Below are positions 5,814-7,426 of a DNA stretch of 7,426 nt, piece by piece. The DNA comes from an uncultured Ruminococcus sp. (GTDB lineage Bacteria > Bacillota > Clostridia > Oscillospirales > Acutalibacteraceae). The position numbers and the translations under genes are program-made. The stretch spans positions 1 to 7,426 of the forward strand of contig CACXDV010000057.1 in NCBI GenBank assembly GCA_902766585.1. Direction: 5' to 3'. The first letter of the stretch is position 1, and each line of letters opens with the position of its first letter. The notes below the pieces were generated by a model that saw only the letters and a program-made list of their open reading frames with translations, ran no database searches and had not been told where the DNA came from.

Positions 5814-6254
5814 TCACTTCTGTTCGCAAAGCTCTTTAAGAGCCGCAAGTCCGAGATAATAGCTGAATTTTCCGAAGCCTGCTATCGAGCCCTTACAAAC
5901 AGGCGCAATAACTGATTTTCTTCTGAATTCCTCTCTTGCGCCTATATTGGACATATGTGTTTCAACAGTCGGAATATGAACTGCCGATATAGCGTCAGCC
6001 AAAGCATAGCTGTAATGCGTCAGTGCGCCTGCATTTATGAGTATACCGTCTTTATTTCCGTAGGCTGCGTGTATCTTGTCTATGATATCGCCCTCATGGT
6101 TCGACTGATATATCTCAAGCCCGAGTCCAAGCTCATCAGCCCACTTTTTTACATCCTCATTGATACTCTGCGCCGTTTCTGTGCCGTATGTATTTACATC
6201 CCTTATACCGACCATATTCAGATTAGGCCCCAGAATAAAAAGTATATTTTTCAT
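5814..6254 (-). CDS. aroQ: Type II 3-dehydroquinate dehydratase
   Basis: AroQ converts 3-dehydroquinate to 3-dehydroshikimate, the third step of the shikimate pathway to aromatic amino acids. The type II enzyme is a flavodoxin-like dodecamer. The 146 residues are typical in length. Visible motifs are GPNLN (9-13), the lid arginine R18, the catalytic tyrosine Y23, QSNHEGDIID (50-59), INAGALTHYSYAL with N74 and H80, ETHMSN with H100, and REEFRRKS with R111. These positions run one behind the Mycobacterium tuberculosis numbering throughout. G105 occupies a place where His or Tyr is commoner (SNI-H-AREEF), a mild oddity. The ribosome site GGAGGGG lies in the last codons of the upstream gene, which ends six bases before the ATG, so translation is likely coupled. 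It is the only shikimate gene in the window. Confidence 0.96.
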   Translation of the reverse strand: MKNILFILGPNLNMVGIRDVNTYGTETAQSINEDVKKWADELGLGLEIYQSNHEGDIIDKIHAAYGNKDGILINAGALTHYSYALADAISAVHIPTVETHMSNIGAREEFRRKSVIAPVCKGSIAGFGKFSYYLGLAALKELCEQK

Positions 6255-6260
6255 CTTGTC

Positions 6261-6587
6261 TTAATCCCCTCCTTCTATACTCCAGACAATACTGATATTT
6301 TTTTTATCAAGTTCAGGTCTGACTGCCTCTATCATCTTTTCAAATGATATATGCGGTCTGTATTTAAAGCCTATCTCTATCTTGAAGGACGAAAAATCCG
6401 CTCCGCGAAATTCATTTTTCCAGCCCTTATTATCTATGTAACGTATATATGTATTCAGCTTTTTTTGCAGAAGCTGAAGATGCTCAATCTGTGCAGCAGC
6501 CCACGTTATATGGTCTGATATCAGCAAAACAAGCTCTTCACCGTTTTCGGCAGCAGCATCTATCACTTTGCTGTCACTTACTGACAT
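6261..6587 (-). CDS. DUF6572-like small protein, function unknown
   Basis: This is a 108-residue soluble protein. It opens with a V-I-D segment, followed by EELVLLISDHITW (18-30), the helix QIEHLQLLQKKLNTYIRYID (33-52) and a basic-aromatic strand, KIEIGFKYRP (69-78). It ends with helix and strand segments to VWSIEGGD. The layout, in particular LxISDHxxW followed by EHLxLLQxKLNxYI and the IxFKYxP strand, resembles the DUF6572 family of about 100-residue bacterial proteins. I recall that family but could not search for it. No catalytic residues are evident. Its start overlaps the end of yqeG by 14 bases in another frame, with an AGAGGGG ribosome site inside yqeG, and it ends six bases before aroQ. 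It is therefore firmly part of this operon, which argues for a real expressed gene. Confidence 0.85.
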   Translation of the reverse strand: MSVSDSKVIDAAAENGEELVLLISDHITWAAAQIEHLQLLQKKLNTYIRYIDNKGWKNEFRGADFSSFKIEIGFKYRPHISFEKMIEAVRPELDKKNISIVWSIEGGD

Positions 6588-7092
6588 ACTTTTCCCCTCT
6601 TTCCAGAACCTTTATTTTTTTCCTTACTCCGACCTCAAGCTTTCTTCTTACATAAATACTGAATCCATGCTCCTCCGACTGAGGTTCAAGAAGAATAGAT
6701 TTCATTCTGCCCATATTGGCTCCGAGTACATCAGTAAATATCTGATCTCCCACAACAACAACGGAATCGGGCTTTTCCCCGAGCTTTTTCTTTGCCCTGA
6801 TAAATCCGAACGGCAGCGGTTTAAGACTCATGGCGACACAATCAAGTCCTACTCCCTTTGCAAAGGGACGTATCCGCTTATGGAAATTGTTCGAGCATAT
6901 AACGACCGCAAAGCCGGCTTCCTTTATCTTTTTTAGCCATTCCGTTACGCCTTCATACGGGATCTTTTCATAAGGCGAAGCAAGTGTATTATCAACATCC
7001 AGCAATATAGCATCCACACCCATCTGTTTAAGCAGCTCAGGTGTGATATCCGTTACCCTTCTGACAGCAACGGTGGGCTTAAGCAGTCCCAT
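6574..7092 (-). CDS. yqeG: YqeG-family HAD-superfamily (IIIA) phosphatase
   Basis: This is a 172-residue cytosolic or membrane-peripheral phosphatase of the haloacid dehalogenase superfamily. HAD motif I is LLDVDNTLAS, with nucleophile D32 and acid/base D34. Motif II is VVICSNNF, with S67. Motif III is K91 in SLKPLPFGF. Motif IV is VVVGDQIFTDV, with D116 and D121. There is no large cap domain, as expected for subclass III. Family relatives include the eukaryotic phosphatidylglycerophosphate phosphatase Gep4/PGPP1, so phosphatidylglycerol synthesis is a reasonable but unproven role here. In Bacillus the gene leads a yqeH-aroE-nadD cluster; here it leads DUF6572-like, aroQ and peptidase genes. 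The ribosome site AAGGAGGT, seven bases from the ATG, is near perfect. No clear promoter lies between the upstream terminator-like hairpin and the gene. Confidence 0.94.
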   Translation of the reverse strand: MGLLKPTVAVRRVTDITPELLKQMGVDAILLDVDNTLASPYEKIPYEGVTEWLKKIKEAGFAVVICSNNFHKRIRPFAKGVGLDCVAMSLKPLPFGFIRAKKKLGEKPDSVVVVGDQIFTDVLGANMGRMKSILLEPQSEEHGFSIYVRRKLEVGVRKKIKVLERGEKYVSK

Positions 7093-7120
7093 ACTTTACC
7101 TCCTTCAGCGTATATATACT

Positions 7121-7176
7121 AAAAAGGGATATTCCCGTAATTATCGCTTGCGCTAACAAGCCGCCGGAAATACCCC
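7121..7176 (-). terminator. Nested terminator-like hairpin between rpsU and yqeG
   Basis: In the minus-strand RNA GGGGTATTTCC (7176-7166) pairs with GGGAATATCCC (7136-7126) over 11 bp, including two G-U wobbles, and UUUUU follows at 7125-7121. The 29 bases enclosed hold a second small stem, GCTTG with CAAGC (7162-7148). The position, 18 bases after the rpsU stop, suits an rpsU terminator. The large enclosed loop is unusual for a simple terminator, and the element lies only 28 bases before the yqeG ATG, so it could act as an attenuator in a joint transcript. Confidence 0.7.
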
Positions 7177-7194
7177 AATTCTGTGTACAATTGT

Positions 7195-7371
7195 TTATTT
7201 GTACTTACGCTTACGAGCAGCTTCAGACTTCTTCTTACGCTTTACAGAAGGCTTCTCGTATGCCTCTCTCTTACGAACCTCAGCGATAACGCCGGCTCTC
7301 GCACACTGCTTCTTAAACCTTCTGAGTGCGCTTTCAAGAGATTCATTATCTTTAATTCTGATTTCTGCCAT
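7195..7371 (-). CDS. rpsU: 30S ribosomal protein S21
   Basis: This 58-residue ORF, short and highly basic, reads MAEIRIKDNESLESALRRFK at its start. It continues with KKQCARAGVIAEVRKREAYE and ends in a lysine/arginine-rich tail (KRKKKSEAARKRKYK). This is the full-length pattern of bacterial S21, a late-assembling protein of the 30S subunit near the mRNA exit region that helps translation initiation. The start ATG has a GGGAGGG ribosome site about nine bases upstream. Only 55 bases of upstream sequence are in the window, so its promoter or upstream partner gene cannot be judged. In Clostridia a gatB/yqeY-like gene often adjoins rpsU, but none is visible here. A terminator-like hairpin follows 18 bases after the stop. 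Confidence 0.97.
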   Translation of the reverse strand: MAEIRIKDNESLESALRRFKKQCARAGVIAEVRKREAYEKPSVKRKKKSEAARKRKYK

Positions 7372-7426
7372 TTATCTTCCCTCCCATCCGCCAAAAGGCA
7401 GGGGTTTGTGTCATTACGATACCTCA

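Overview
The window reads as a chromosomal housekeeping region of a Clostridia bacterium. A Ruminococcus-like member of the Oscillospiraceae is my best guess, from protein style and gene content only. The main pointer is a SCIFF ranthipeptide precursor with its radical SAM maturase, a pair close to universal in Clostridia. YqeG, AroQ, a YqhT-like peptidase, a bacterial-type Tgt and YajC also fit Firmicutes. I see no mobile element, CRISPR array, tRNA or rRNA. No gene-free stretch exceeds about 115 bases.

Every gene lies on the minus strand, so transcription runs from high to low coordinates. In that order: rpsU (7371-7195); a nested terminator-like hairpin (7176-7121); yqeG (7092-6574), a DUF6572-like gene (6587-6261), aroQ (6254-5814) and an M24 Xaa-Pro peptidase gene (5798-4722), packed with overlaps or short gaps as one operon; a strong promoter (4683-4655); a two-domain DUF2185-like protein (4607-3888) coupled to tgt (3885-2755); a 17-bp RNA hairpin overlapping a promoter (2754-2716); yajC (2676-2275) and a DUF3792/TIGR04086 membrane protein gene (2219-1815), separated by a hairpin that covers the second gene's start region; a promoter (1799-1771); scfA (1731-1588), an intrinsic terminator (1562-1534) and scfB (1507-98); and a perfect consensus promoter (56-28) that fires out of the left edge.

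The genes cover ribosome assembly or initiation (S21), a HAD phosphatase related to phosphatidylglycerophosphate phosphatases, the shikimate pathway (AroQ), proline-peptide turnover, tRNA queuosine modification (Tgt), Sec-associated membrane function (YajC), and a post-translationally thioether-crosslinked peptide system (ScfA/ScfB). The most interesting signals are in RNA: the attenuator between scfA and scfB, and the two intercistronic hairpins that begin at the tgt and yajC stop codons. These suggest that expression ratios within these compact operons are set by structured spacers. No wholly new system is evident. The least explained proteins are the DUF2185-like partner of tgt, the DUF3792 membrane protein and the DUF6572-like protein.
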